Below are positions 12,670 through 20,440 of a DNA stretch of 29,360 bases, piece by piece. Location of the stretch: NCBI GenBank assembly GCA_002320815.1, contig DCLA01000027.1:1-29360 (forward strand), in the 5' to 3' direction. Source of the stretch: Myxococcales bacterium UBA1660 (lineage in GTDB: Bacteria; Myxococcota_A; Polyangia; Polyangiales; Houyiibacteriaceae). How positions within the stretch are numbered: the first letter of the stretch is position 1; each line of letters starts with the position of its first letter. The notes beneath the pieces were generated by a model. The model made no database searches, had not been told where the DNA came from, and saw only the letters and a program-made list of their open reading frames with translations. Both the position numbers and the translations under genes were made by a program.

Positions 12670-15081
12670 TCAGTTCAGGCAGCGGGGCATCGCCGGCGCG
12701 GACTCGTCGTTGGTGTCGTCGCACTGCCGGAAGAGCGGTGCCGCGGGGTCGACCAGGATCCTGGCGACGAAGGTCGTGGTCAGCGGCAGCTCGGCGGGAG
12801 CGGTGAAGCGCACCTCTTCGACGCGCCCGGCGAAGAGCGGGCCGGCGGTGGTCGCCGTGCCGAGGAGCGTGTCCGCCCCGCCCTCGCGGGTGTAGAAGCC
12901 GACGGTCACGCCCGAGGGGAGCAGGGCCGGACCCTGGTTGCGCACGGTGGCGACCAGCTCGATGGGCGAGACGCACTCGGCGCGGAGATCGACCAGCGCG
13001 TCGGGGGCGTCGAAGAGCCCCTCGTCCTGCACGTTCTGCCGGAAGTTGTTGAGCCAGGGCACGGTCCAGTTCTTCCGCTCCCGGGTGGGCACCGAGCCGT
13101 AGGCGCCCGCGGGGTCACACGCGCTGTCCCGGTCGTCGCAGGTGTTGGTCACGTGGTAGGCGTGCTGGGTCCACAGGGTCCGGGTCCCGACCCAGCCGTT
13201 GGCCCGATCGCGGAAGACCGAGAGGCCCCGCCAGGACGGGCCGTACTCCGGCGGCGTCCAGACGGGGAAGCCGTCCGTGCCCGTGGTGTGCTCGGCGCAG
13301 GTCCAGTTGATGGGGCTCGCGCCGGTGGAGATCATCACCATCTCCGCGTGCCCGTCGCCATCCACGTCGGCGACCAGCGAGGCCTCGGTGCCGGTGAAGG
13401 AGTCGGTCGACGCGAAGAAGCGCACGTTCCCGGTGGGGCCGTCGTAGACCCACATCCAGCACTCGTCGTTGTAGATGACCTCGGCGATGCCATCGCCCTC
13501 GAAGTCGAAGACGGTGGAGCCGGTGACCGAGGAGCTCTGGTCGTGGTTCTGCGCGCTCCACACCAGGCTCATCGCGCCCGCTCCGTAGTCCGCCTCGACC
13601 ACGGAGTAGAGGTTCTGCTGGGCGACGCCGATCTCCGGGACTCCGTCGCCGTCGAAGTCGGCGATGGTCGGCGGGCCTCCCCGCCCGTTGCCGGGGAGCG
13701 TGAACGGCGGCATCTCGCTGGCGCCGCTCGAGCCCTCGAGCAGGTGCACGGCGCCGGCCGCGACGAGGACCACCTCGGGCGCGCCGTCGCCGTCGAAGTC
13801 GGCGACCGCCGCGAAGCCATCGGCGATCCCGCCGCGCTGCCACAGGAGGCTCCCGTCGGTGTCGATGGCGGTGCGCCCGGCGACGAGCTCGAGCTCGGGG
13901 TCGTCGTCGAGGTCGGCGAAGAAGCTGGTCGCGGTGGAGACCGTGCCCTGGTCCCAGCCGCCGATCACGCCGGGGACGTCGAAGACCTCGGCGAAGCCGG
14001 TGCCGGTCCAGGTGGACACGTGGCCCTGCCAGGCGACCTCGGGGGATCCGTCGCCGTCCATGTCGGCCATGGCCAACCCGCCGCCCCAGCCGAGACCGCG
14101 CACCGAAGGGGCCGGCAGGACGTCGGTCCCCACGCCCAGGAGCGTCCCGTCGCCGGCGATGGCCGCGAGGCGGCTCTCGGCGGTCAGGACGACGATGTCC
14201 ATCACGCCGTCGTCGTCGAGGTCTCCGAGCGCCGCGGAGACCCCGGTGAAGCCGGCGGAGCCCTCGATGTTCGGCAGGGACCAGAGCTCCCGGCCGGTGG
14301 CGCCATCGAGGGCGCGGAGCACGCCGTCGTTGCAGGCGTCGACGGAGGAGCCGTGGCAGGCGCCGCTCATCGTGTCGTTGGAGACGAAGACGATGGCGCT
14401 GGGGTCCAGCTCGTCGATCGCCCCGTCGCAGTTGGTGTCGTAGATGCGGCCGACCACCGGGGTCGACCAGACGTCGACCTGGCTGGGGTACTCGTCCACG
14501 GTGGTCGGGTCCCAGCGCCACTGGGGCACCGCGTCCAGGTCGGCGACCTCGGGGCGGTACTCGCAGTCGGTGCGCACGCAGGCTTCGCCCGCGGCCGCCG
14601 TGTCGCAGCTCGGCGGCAGGGCCAGGCAGCGACCCACGTCGACCGAGGGCGAGCACTCGCCGGGGTCGGGCATCGGGCCGCCTTCGCCGAGGCCGGGCTC
14701 GCAGTACTCGCCCGCCGCGCACTCGGCGTTGGTGCGGCAGGTCGCTCCGGGGGTCACGCAGGCGTTGGCGAAGCAGACCTCGGCGCCGCCGCAGCACTCG
14801 TCGCCGCAGACGGCGTCCGCCGAGCCGCAGCAGACCCCACCGACGCATACCCCGGTCCCGCAGTCGTCGCTCGAGACGCACTCCGGTCCGGCGTCGGGGT
14901 CGGTCGCGCCGTCCGGTTCCGGCCCGCCATCGGACGTGGGCCGCGGCTGACAGAAGCCGTCGATGCACAGCTCCCCGGTCGCGCACTCGGTGCTGCTGGT
15001 GCACGGGGTCTCGCCCCCGTCGTCGCCGCAGTCGCAAGCGGCCAGGGAGAGGAAGAGCAGGATCTGGAGAGGTCGGCGCAC
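12670..15081 (-). CDS. FG-GAP/VCBS beta-propeller lipoprotein
   Basis: An 803-residue lipoprotein. GTG at 15081 starts a signal peptide ending LSLAAC (Cys16), with TAGAAT 6 nt upstream. Residues ~20-150 are Cys-rich with repeated C-x(4-6)-C-x-x-G-x-C modules and Asp/Gly linkers. The centre has at least seven FG-GAP-type blades with calcium-binding Asp loops: LGDLDDDGVMDIVVL, MADMDGDGSPEVAW, FADLDDDPELELVAG, VADFDGDGAPEVVLV, IADFDGDGVPEIGV, VFDFEGDGIAEVIY, VADVDGDGHAEMVMI. The C-terminal ~110 residues (ELVATVRNQGPALLPSGVTV...) look like a CARDB-type adhesion domain. Such proteins are cell-surface or periplasmic adhesins or scaffolds; the ligand is unknown. It diverges from the lipoprotein at 15190. 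Confidence 0.85.
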   Translation of the reverse strand: MRRPLQILLFLSLAACDCGDDGGETPCTSSTECATGELCIDGFCQPRPTSDGGPEPDGATDPDAGPECVSSDDCGTGVCVGGVCCGSADAVCGDECCGGAEVCFANACVTPGATCRTNAECAAGEYCEPGLGEGGPMPDPGECSPSVDVGRCLALPPSCDTAAAGEACVRTDCEYRPEVADLDAVPQWRWDPTTVDEYPSQVDVWSTPVVGRIYDTNCDGAIDELDPSAIVFVSNDTMSGACHGSSVDACNDGVLRALDGATGRELWSLPNIEGSAGFTGVSAALGDLDDDGVMDIVVLTAESRLAAIAGDGTLLGVGTDVLPAPSVRGLGWGGGLAMADMDGDGSPEVAWQGHVSTWTGTGFAEVFDVPGVIGGWDQGTVSTATSFFADLDDDPELELVAGRTAIDTDGSLLWQRGGIADGFAAVADFDGDGAPEVVLVAAGAVHLLEGSSGASEMPPFTLPGNGRGGPPTIADFDGDGVPEIGVAQQNLYSVVEADYGAGAMSLVWSAQNHDQSSSVTGSTVFDFEGDGIAEVIYNDECWMWVYDGPTGNVRFFASTDSFTGTEASLVADVDGDGHAEMVMISTGASPINWTCAEHTTGTDGFPVWTPPEYGPSWRGLSVFRDRANGWVGTRTLWTQHAYHVTNTCDDRDSACDPAGAYGSVPTRERKNWTVPWLNNFRQNVQDEGLFDAPDALVDLRAECVSPIELVATVRNQGPALLPSGVTVGFYTREGGADTLLGTATTAGPLFAGRVEEVRFTAPAELPLTTTFVARILVDPAAPLFRQCDDTNDESAPAMPRCLN

Positions 15082-15087
15082 CCCGCG

Positions 15088-15093
15088 ATTCTA
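15088..15093 (-). promoter_or_regulatory. Leaderless-type -10 (TAGAAT) for the FG-GAP lipoprotein
   Basis: On the minus strand TAGAAT is followed by 6 nt and the GTG at 15081. Confidence 0.55.
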
Positions 15094-15189
15094 CCCGCTC
15101 CCTCGCGTGGAGGAACCCGCCGCACCACACCTTTCGTTCGCCGCGCGCTGGCTTGACGCCGGCTCTGCTCGGAGGAGAGTGCGCGCACG

Positions 15190-16170
15190 ATGCGCTCCCT
15201 CCTCGTCCTGGCGGTTCTGGTCCTCGGCTGCGGGGACGCGCCGACCCAGACCTTCGTCCGGACCCGGGTCGTGGGCTACGAGGTCCCCGGCGAGGTCGAC
15301 GCCGTCGTCTACGACGTGGTGGGACCCGACGGGCTGCGGGCGCGCAAGACGGTCTTTCTGGAGACGCTGGACCCGGAGAAGCGCAACGATTTCCGCTTCG
15401 CCGTGGTGCTCGCCGACCGGCACCCGCTGGAAGGCTTCACGGTCGAAGCCCACGGCGAGATCGATGGAGTGGCGCTCACGCCCCCGCTCGCGGCGACGGT
15501 GTCCCTGCCCTTCGAGCGCCACGGGACCCAGACGGTGGAGGTGGTCCTGGCGCGCCCCTGCGCCGCGGGCTGCCCCGCCGGCTTCGCGTGCGAGGACCAG
15601 GTGTGCGTGCCCCAGGGGGTCGACGCCGGGCCGGGGGAGCGAGATGGCGGAACGCGCGACGGGGGAATCCTCGATGGCGGAACCCGCGACGGCGGGCCCC
15701 CGGACCTCGGCGTGGACGCGGGGATCGTCACCGAGTGCCCGGAGGGCTGTGAGTGCGTGGACCTCTGCGACGGTCGCTCGGGCGACGACTGCAGCTGCAA
15801 CGGCCGGAGCTGGAGGTGCCCCTGCGGTCTGGCGTGCAGCCCCGGAGCGCGCTGCGAAGCCCAGTGCAAGTTCACCACCGAAGAGTGCGTCGTGGCCGGA
15901 CCCCGCGCCGAGTCCCTCTCGGTCCAATGCGACACCGCGCGGGACTGCCGGGTGGACGCCAACGGGGCGCGGTCGGTCGACGTCGACTGCAAGCGCCTCG
16001 GCTCCTGCGCGGTGGACTGCCGTGGGGCCCGGGAGTGCGAGGTCCGCTGCCGCCAGGGAGCCCACTGCCTGCTCCGGTGCAGCGGCCCGGACTGCGGCTT
16101 CGGCATGACCGATTGCGATCCGGTGGACTGCGGCGGCGGCGTCTGGGTCTGCAACCAGAGCTGCCCCTGA
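15190..16170 (+). CDS. Cys-rich lipoprotein with DGG-repeat linker
   Basis: A 326-residue lipoprotein. The signal peptide MRSLLVLAVLVLGC ends in a lipobox (Cys14). Residues ~15-120 form a beta-rich domain (VVGYEVPGEVDAVVYDVVG). A short Cys cluster (CAAGCPAGFACEDQVCV) and a low-complexity linker of DGGTRDGG/LDGGTRDGG units follow. The C-terminal ~150 residues hold about 30 Cys in units such as CDTARDCRVD, CKRLGSCAVDCRGARECEVRCRQGAHC, likely all disulfide-bonded. A GGAGGAG about 11 nt before the ATG is a loose Shine-Dalgarno, and no leaderless -10 is seen. It is divergent from the FG-GAP lipoprotein, 108 bp between starts. No named family; an extracytoplasmic structural or binding role is likely. 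Confidence 0.8.
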   Translation: MRSLLVLAVLVLGCGDAPTQTFVRTRVVGYEVPGEVDAVVYDVVGPDGLRARKTVFLETLDPEKRNDFRFAVVLADRHPLEGFTVEAHGEIDGVALTPPLAATVSLPFERHGTQTVEVVLARPCAAGCPAGFACEDQVCVPQGVDAGPGERDGGTRDGGILDGGTRDGGPPDLGVDAGIVTECPEGCECVDLCDGRSGDDCSCNGRSWRCPCGLACSPGARCEAQCKFTTEECVVAGPRAESLSVQCDTARDCRVDANGARSVDVDCKRLGSCAVDCRGARECEVRCRQGAHCLLRCSGPDCGFGMTDCDPVDCGGGVWVCNQSCP

Positions 16171-16224
16171 GACCCGGTCGGCATGCGCCTCGCCCCGGCG
16201 TTCCGGCAGCACCGCCGACCCCGT

Positions 16225-16249
16225 CGGGAGCCCTCTCGGGGCGCTCCCG
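16225..16249 (+). terminator. Weak terminator-like hairpin
   Basis: CGGGAGC (16225-16231) and GCTCCCG (16243-16249) pair perfectly 55 bp after the stop of the Cys-rich lipoprotein. No U-run follows, so this is tentative. Confidence 0.3.
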
Positions 16250-16300
16250 TTGCGCTCCGCGCTGAGAGTGGCATGATGTCTGCCTCAATTTCTCCAACGA

Positions 16301-16313
16301 ATCGAGTCTCGAT
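16301..16313. promoter_or_regulatory. Palindrome upstream of the RRM gene
   Basis: ATCGAGTCTCGAT is a perfect 6+1+6 inverted repeat in the most AT-rich part of the leader, overlapping a possible -10 (TATTAC, 16313-16318). It could be a repressor site or the 5' end hairpin of the leader. Confidence 0.35.
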
Positions 16314-16350
16314 ATTACCCGTACACACTTGAGTCAGCCCCGGAACCCGA

Positions 16351-16370
16351 ACCTCCTCCTCGTGGGAGGT
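16351..16370 (+). promoter_or_regulatory. Hairpin sequestering the ribosome-binding site of the RRM gene
   Basis: ACCTCC (16351-16356) is exactly complementary to the Shine-Dalgarno GGAGGT (16365-16370), with an 8-nt loop. The GTG start is at 16376, 5 nt beyond. In mRNA the ribosome site would be closed unless the stem is melted or bound. Confidence 0.55.
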
Positions 16371-16375
16371 GCGCT

Positions 16376-16831
16376 GTGACCACCTTCAGCAAGCGGGCCC
16401 GTGAACAGAAGAAGGCGGAAAAGCTCCGCGAAAAGGAGCGCCGTCGCGACGAGCGACGTGACCGCGAGCCGGAAGAGCCCGAGATCGTCACTCGTGCCTC
16501 CATCGTCGGTGAAGTCCGGTCGGCCGAAGAGGTCCTGGCCGAGCTCTTCGACGGAAACGCCGTCAGCCGCAGCGCGGCGCCGATTCCCTCGCGACTCTTC
16601 GTGGGGAGCCTGAGCGATCAGACGACCTCTGCGACCCTGCGCGAGCACTTCGAGGAGGACTTCTCCATCGACGAGGCCGTCGTGATCACCGATCGCGGCA
16701 CCGGCATGTCGCGGAACTTCGGCTTCGTGACCGTCACCGACCGCAAGGACGCCAACGCCGTCATCGACTCGCTCCACCGCAGCGAGCTCGACGGCCGCGA
16801 GATCGTCGTCCGGGTCGCCACCGAGCGCTGA
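16376..16831 (+). CDS. RRM-type RNA-binding protein
   Basis: A 151-residue protein. The first ~40 residues are highly charged (SKRAREQKKAEKLREKERRR), probably a flexible or coiled basic tail. Residues ~70-150 form one RRM: RNP2 is RLFVGSLS and RNP1 is RNFGFVTV, in the right order and spacing, ending DGREIVVRVATER. Bacterial single-RRM proteins, known from cyanobacteria and myxobacteria, bind RNA and are often cold-regulated. A GTG start is chosen because a strong GGAGGT lies 5 nt upstream, within a hairpin. The leader reaches back to the AT-rich region near 16300 and there is no leaderless -10. A perfect 12-bp hairpin follows the stop. Autoregulation through the leader is plausible but inferred. 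Confidence 0.9.
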   Translation: MTTFSKRAREQKKAEKLREKERRRDERRDREPEEPEIVTRASIVGEVRSAEEVLAELFDGNAVSRSAAPIPSRLFVGSLSDQTTSATLREHFEEDFSIDEAVVITDRGTGMSRNFGFVTVTDRKDANAVIDSLHRSELDGREIVVRVATER

Positions 16832-16837
16832 CTCGAC

Positions 16838-16866
16838 GGGTCCCTCGGCCGAGCGCCGAGGGACCC
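16838..16866. terminator. Strong bidirectional terminator hairpin
   Basis: GGGTCCCTCGGC (16838-16849) and GCCGAGGGACCC (16855-16866) form a perfect 12-bp stem with a 5-nt loop. It lies 6 bp after the RRM stop and between two convergent genes. No U-run is present, which is usual in high-GC genomes. Confidence 0.65.
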
Positions 16867-16898
16867 CCGCTCACCCCTCGGGGTAGAGCGCCACGCCG

Positions 16899-18239
16899 TC
16901 AGCGCGCGAAGACGTGCGCAATGAAGCCCTCTTCCTCGAGGTCGACGGGTTCGCCTTCGAAGGTCGTCACGCCACCGTTCAGCGTGCAGATGAACCCCAG
17001 CCGCGACCGGTGGGTCGCGATCAGCGGTTCGCGGACGACCGCGTCGTCGTCCGTGGCGTCCATGCCGTTGGCCCACTGAACCGCGCCGGCCTCGTCCAGG
17101 GCGAGGACGAAGAAGGTCTTCCCGGTGCCACGGATCTCGGCGCCCGCGAAGGAGAGCGGTGAGTCCGCCCGCCCCGCGATCGCCACGCCCCGAGCGTCGG
17201 CGACCAACTCGTTGCCGTAGCCCGGGCCCGTCCCCTCGTGACCCCAGAGCATCGTGCCGGCGAGGTCGAACCCGGCGACGAAGGGAGTCGGCTCACCCGA
17301 GGACTTCAGGGAGCCGGTCACGTAGACGGTCTCGCCGTCGGGGGAAACCGCGACGTCCTGGAGTTCCATGGGGCCGAGGCCCGCGTCGTCGACGAGGCGA
17401 GAGCTCCGGTGGCTCCCATCCGGACCGAACGACGCGACGAACTCGTGCACGACGTCGTCTCCGGCTTCACCGAGGACCCCGCCGCCGAAGTCGACCCCGC
17501 CCTCGACGTTCCCCACGACGACCACGCCGCCGTCGGGGGTCGCGGCGAGTCCGGTGGCTTGGTCGAACTCGAGGTCACCCTCGGTCCCGAAGAGATGACC
17601 CCACCGGTGCGTCCCGTCGGCGTCGAAGGCCGCGACGATGGCGTTGCTCCCAAAGCTTCCGGTTCCCTCGAGTTCTCCGCCGCCGAAGTCGATGTCGCCA
17701 TTGGCATACCCGGCGACGGCGATGCCTCCATCGGCGAGGAGCACGATGTCGGCGAAGGTGTCGGAGTCGCCGTCGCCGTAGCCCGCCGACCACCGGTGCT
17801 CGCCGTCGCCGTCGAAGCTGACGATGAAGCTCTGGGAGCGCGAGGTGCGATCGTAGATACCGGAATCGAGCTCGTCGCCACCGAAGTCCACCTCGTCCCG
17901 GAACGAGCCGGCGACGAAGATGTCGTCGTCGGCGTCGACGACGACCCCGTACGGAAAGACGCTCCCTTCGAACGTCTTCGCCCACCGGAGCTCGCCTTCG
18001 GGCGAGTCGCGCGCGACGAACATCGCCCAATCATCGAGCACCAAACCAGCACCGAGGTCGGTGGGATCCGAGAGGTGGCCGACGAGGATGACGTCGCCGT
18101 CCGGCGCGAAGGCGATGCCGTCGCCGCTGGCGTTCGCGCCGAGCCTGGACCAGATGGGCGCGCCTGGCTCCTCGGAGCCAGCGCAGGCGTGGGTGAGTAG
18201 CGAGAAGCAGAAGAACAGGGCGCGCGTGCGGGCAGACAT
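16899..18239 (-). CDS. Exported beta-propeller protein (SBBP-like repeats)
   Basis: A 446-residue protein. The start at 18239 (MSARTRALFFCFSLLTHAC) is chosen because GGAGG lies about 5 nt upstream; an ATG nine codons earlier is possible. The signal peptide ends THAC, a poor but possible lipobox. The mature part has five or more blades ending in an aromatic/Trp strand, separated by DFGGG motifs: VDFGGDELDSG...HRWSAGY, IDFGGGELEGTG...HRWGHLF, VDFGGGVLGEAG, LSFAGAEIRGTG...VQWANGM. This is the pattern of SBBP/delta-60 beta-propeller proteins common in myxobacteria. An extracytoplasmic binding or structural role is likely; there are no catalytic residues. It is downstream of sthA on the same strand with a 96-bp gap. 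Confidence 0.8.
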   Translation of the reverse strand: MSARTRALFFCFSLLTHACAGSEEPGAPIWSRLGANASGDGIAFAPDGDVILVGHLSDPTDLGAGLVLDDWAMFVARDSPEGELRWAKTFEGSVFPYGVVVDADDDIFVAGSFRDEVDFGGDELDSGIYDRTSRSQSFIVSFDGDGEHRWSAGYGDGDSDTFADIVLLADGGIAVAGYANGDIDFGGGELEGTGSFGSNAIVAAFDADGTHRWGHLFGTEGDLEFDQATGLAATPDGGVVVVGNVEGGVDFGGGVLGEAGDDVVHEFVASFGPDGSHRSSRLVDDAGLGPMELQDVAVSPDGETVYVTGSLKSSGEPTPFVAGFDLAGTMLWGHEGTGPGYGNELVADARGVAIAGRADSPLSFAGAEIRGTGKTFFVLALDEAGAVQWANGMDATDDDAVVREPLIATHRSRLGFICTLNGGVTTFEGEPVDLEEEGFIAHVFAR

Positions 18240-18335
18240 GAGACCTCCGGGTTGGGAGCGCCTCATCGGCGGGGAGCGGCGTCGGTTGCGTCCGCCGCGT
18301 TCTTTTTCCTGCCCGCCTAGCGCGTCGCGTGGGCT

Positions 18336-19781
18336 TCAGTCTTCGGCGGGGGGGAGGACCGAGCCGGTGTCGAGGCCCTCGAGCTCGCGGACCCGGTTGT
18401 ACCCGTTGAGCGCGGCGACGCGGTAGGCCTCGGCCATGGTCGGGTAGTTGAAGGTCGTGTTGATGAAATACATGATCGTGTTCGCGTCGCCCGGCTGCGC
18501 CATGATCGCCTGACCGATGTGCAGGATCTCCGAGGCCTGGTAGCCGAAGCAGTGGATCGCCAGGACCTGGAGGGTCTCGCGATGGAAGAGGAGCTTCAGC
18601 ATGCCCACGGTGCTGCCGGTGATCTGCGCGCGCGCCAGGCTGCGGAAGAGGGCGTGGCCGACCTCGTAGGGGACCTGGGCCTCGGTGAGCTCGCGCTCGG
18701 TGGGGCCCACGCTGCTGATCTCCGGCATGGTGTAGATGCCGGTGGGCACGTTCTCCACCAGGGTGGCGTCACACACGCCGAACATCAGATGGTTGGCGGC
18801 GAAGCGCCCCTGGTCGTAGGCCGCGCTGGCCAGGCTGGGGAACCCGACGACGTCGCCGACGGCGTAGATGTGCGGGACCGCGGTCCGGTAGCTCTCGTCG
18901 ATCTCGATCTGGCCGCGGCGGTTGGGCGTGATGCCCACCGACTCGAGGCCGAGCCCGTCGGTGTTGCCGGTGCGGCCGTTGGCCCACAGGAGCACGTCGC
19001 TGTGGAGCTTCTTGCCCGACTGGAGGCTGAGGACCACGCCGTCGTCCATGGGGGTGACGCGCTTCATCTCCTCGTTGTTGCGGATGAGCACGCCGCCGTC
19101 GCGGAGATGGTAGGCCAGGGCGTCGATGATCTCGTCGTCGAGGAACGAGAGGAGCTTCTCCCGGGTGTTGACCAGGTTCACCTTCGAGCCGAGGTTCCGG
19201 AAGATCGAGGCGTACTCGCAGCCGACGACACCGGCGCCGTAGATGGTGATCGACGAGGGCGTGTAGTCGAGCTGGAGGATCGTGTCGCTGTCGAAGATGC
19301 GCGGGTGCGAGAAGTCGACCTCCGGGGGTCGGTAGGGGCGACCGCCGACGGCGAGGATCATGCTGTCCGCGGTGAGCGTCTCGACCACCGCGTCGTCCCG
19401 GTGGACCTCCACGGTGTGCTCGTCGATGATCCTGGCGGCGCCCTGGAAGACGCGGACGTGGTTCCGGTCGTAGAAGGAGCTGCGGACCTTCACCTGCTGC
19501 GCGATGACCGAGTTGGCGGTGCGCACCAGGTCGGCGAAGGTCACGTCGAGCTGGGTCGCGCACTCGCGGAAGAGCGGGCTGGTGCGGAACTCCATGAGGG
19601 AGCCGACGGTGTGCCGCAGGGTCTTGCTGGGGATCGTCGCCCAGTGGGTGCAGGCGCCGCCGAGCTGCCCGTGGCGCTCGACCACGGCGACGCGCTTGCC
19701 TTCCTTGGCGGACTTCATGGCCGCGCCTTCGCCGCCCGGACCGCTCCCGATGACCAATACTTCGTAGTCCCGTCGCTTCAT
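18336..19781 (-). CDS. sthA: Soluble pyridine nucleotide transhydrogenase
   Basis: A 481-residue flavoprotein. It transfers reducing equivalents between NADPH and NAD+, balancing the two pools in the cytosol. Landmarks: FAD-binding VIGSGPGGEGAA (residues 9-20); GGACTHWATIPSK, the SthA version of the disulfide motif that keeps one Cys and lacks the second redox Cys of lipoamide dehydrogenases; NAD(P)-binding IYGAGVVGCEYASIF; YAVGDVVGFPSLASAAYDQGR (shown as YAVGDVVGFPSL plus ASAAYDQGR); and a C-terminal FNYPTMAEAYRVAALNG nearly identical to E. coli SthA. The length matches (E. coli 466). The ATG at 19781 has TATAGT 8 nt upstream. It appears monocistronic. No doubt about family. Confidence 0.96.
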   Translation of the reverse strand: MKRRDYEVLVIGSGPGGEGAAMKSAKEGKRVAVVERHGQLGGACTHWATIPSKTLRHTVGSLMEFRTSPLFRECATQLDVTFADLVRTANSVIAQQVKVRSSFYDRNHVRVFQGAARIIDEHTVEVHRDDAVVETLTADSMILAVGGRPYRPPEVDFSHPRIFDSDTILQLDYTPSSITIYGAGVVGCEYASIFRNLGSKVNLVNTREKLLSFLDDEIIDALAYHLRDGGVLIRNNEEMKRVTPMDDGVVLSLQSGKKLHSDVLLWANGRTGNTDGLGLESVGITPNRRGQIEIDESYRTAVPHIYAVGDVVGFPSLASAAYDQGRFAANHLMFGVCDATLVENVPTGIYTMPEISSVGPTERELTEAQVPYEVGHALFRSLARAQITGSTVGMLKLLFHRETLQVLAIHCFGYQASEILHIGQAIMAQPGDANTIMYFINTTFNYPTMAEAYRVAALNGYNRVRELEGLDTGSVLPPAED

Positions 19782-19789
19782 CGCGCGGG

Positions 19790-19795
19790 ACTATA
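19790..19795 (-). promoter_or_regulatory. Leaderless-type -10 (TATAGT) for sthA
   Basis: On the minus strand TATAGT is followed by 8 nt and the ATG at 19781. Confidence 0.55.
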
Positions 19796-19922
19796 GCGCC
19801 GTGGCGCCCGAGGGCACATGGCGCCGGTCCGGGGCCCGCGTCGATGCGCGGGCCGGGGCTCGGAGCCCAGGGCTGGGGGCCCAGGAGTGGGGGGCGGATT
19901 CGGACGAAGAGGCAGTCGCTGT

Positions 19923-19928
19923 TACCCT
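19923..19928 (+). promoter_or_regulatory. Leaderless-type -10 (TACCCT) for the gene at 19935
   Basis: TACCCT lies 6 nt before the ATG at 19935. Confidence 0.5.
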
Positions 19929-19934
19929 CCGCCC

Positions 19935-20369
19935 ATGCTTCGATTCAATCTCGGTTTCTGTCTGCTTTTCTCCCTGGTCGCTTGCGGGGACGATGGTCGC
20001 CCGGTGAGCGAGGACGGGGGCGGCGGGGAGTGTCACGCCACGGTCTGTGCCAACGCCGCGCCGCCGTGCTTCGATGCCGCGGGGTGCTCCGAACGGGCCG
20101 AGTGCGTCGGAGCACCGACCCCCTGTGCCAGCATCCCCCGCGTGGATTGCGGCCTGCAGATGGGGTGCGCGTGGGACGAAGGGTCGGCGACCTGTATCGG
20201 CGTGGCCGCGGCGTGCGAAGGGTCCACCACGGTCGAGCAGACCTGCGTCGCCCGGGGCTGCGATTGGGAGGTCTCCTGCGCAGGGGAGACCCCGGAAGGC
20301 AACGAGGAGTACTGCCAGGGGCTCCAGCCTTCGGTGTGCGTCGCGGCTCTGGAGTGCACCTTCGAGTGA
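19935..20369 (+). CDS. Small Cys-rich lipoprotein, 144 aa
   Basis: The signal peptide MLRFNLGFCLLFSLVAC ends in a clean lipobox (LVAC, Cys17), followed by GDDGRPVSEDGGGGEC. The mature part has about 18 Cys in ~125 residues: CHATVCANAAPPCFDAAGC, then C-x(6)-C-x(7)-C spacings, and two similar WD/E modules (GCAWDEGSATC and GCDWEVSC), so it is probably two copies of a disulfide-bonded module. The start is fixed by the lipobox and by TACCCT 6 nt upstream; the frame is open further upstream without signals. It is followed by another lipoprotein gene 71 bp on with its own -10. No known family. Confidence 0.75.
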   Translation: MLRFNLGFCLLFSLVACGDDGRPVSEDGGGGECHATVCANAAPPCFDAAGCSERAECVGAPTPCASIPRVDCGLQMGCAWDEGSATCIGVAAACEGSTTVEQTCVARGCDWEVSCAGETPEGNEEYCQGLQPSVCVAALECTFE

Positions 20370-20427
20370 CCGCCGGGAAGGGCCGATGACGAACGCGAAG
20401 GAAGTGCTCGCGTCGTCACCGCCGGAG

Positions 20428-20433
20428 TACCTT
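20428..20433 (+). promoter_or_regulatory. Leaderless-type -10 (TACCTT) for the gene at 20441
   Basis: TACCTT lies 7 nt before the ATG at 20441. Confidence 0.5.
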
Positions 20434-20440
20434 CCGGGCC

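Noticed and set aside
18287..18318. T-rich stretch (TTCTTTTTCC) as a rho-independent terminator
   Set aside because: The run is on the plus strand whereas both flanking genes are on the minus strand, and no stable stem precedes it.
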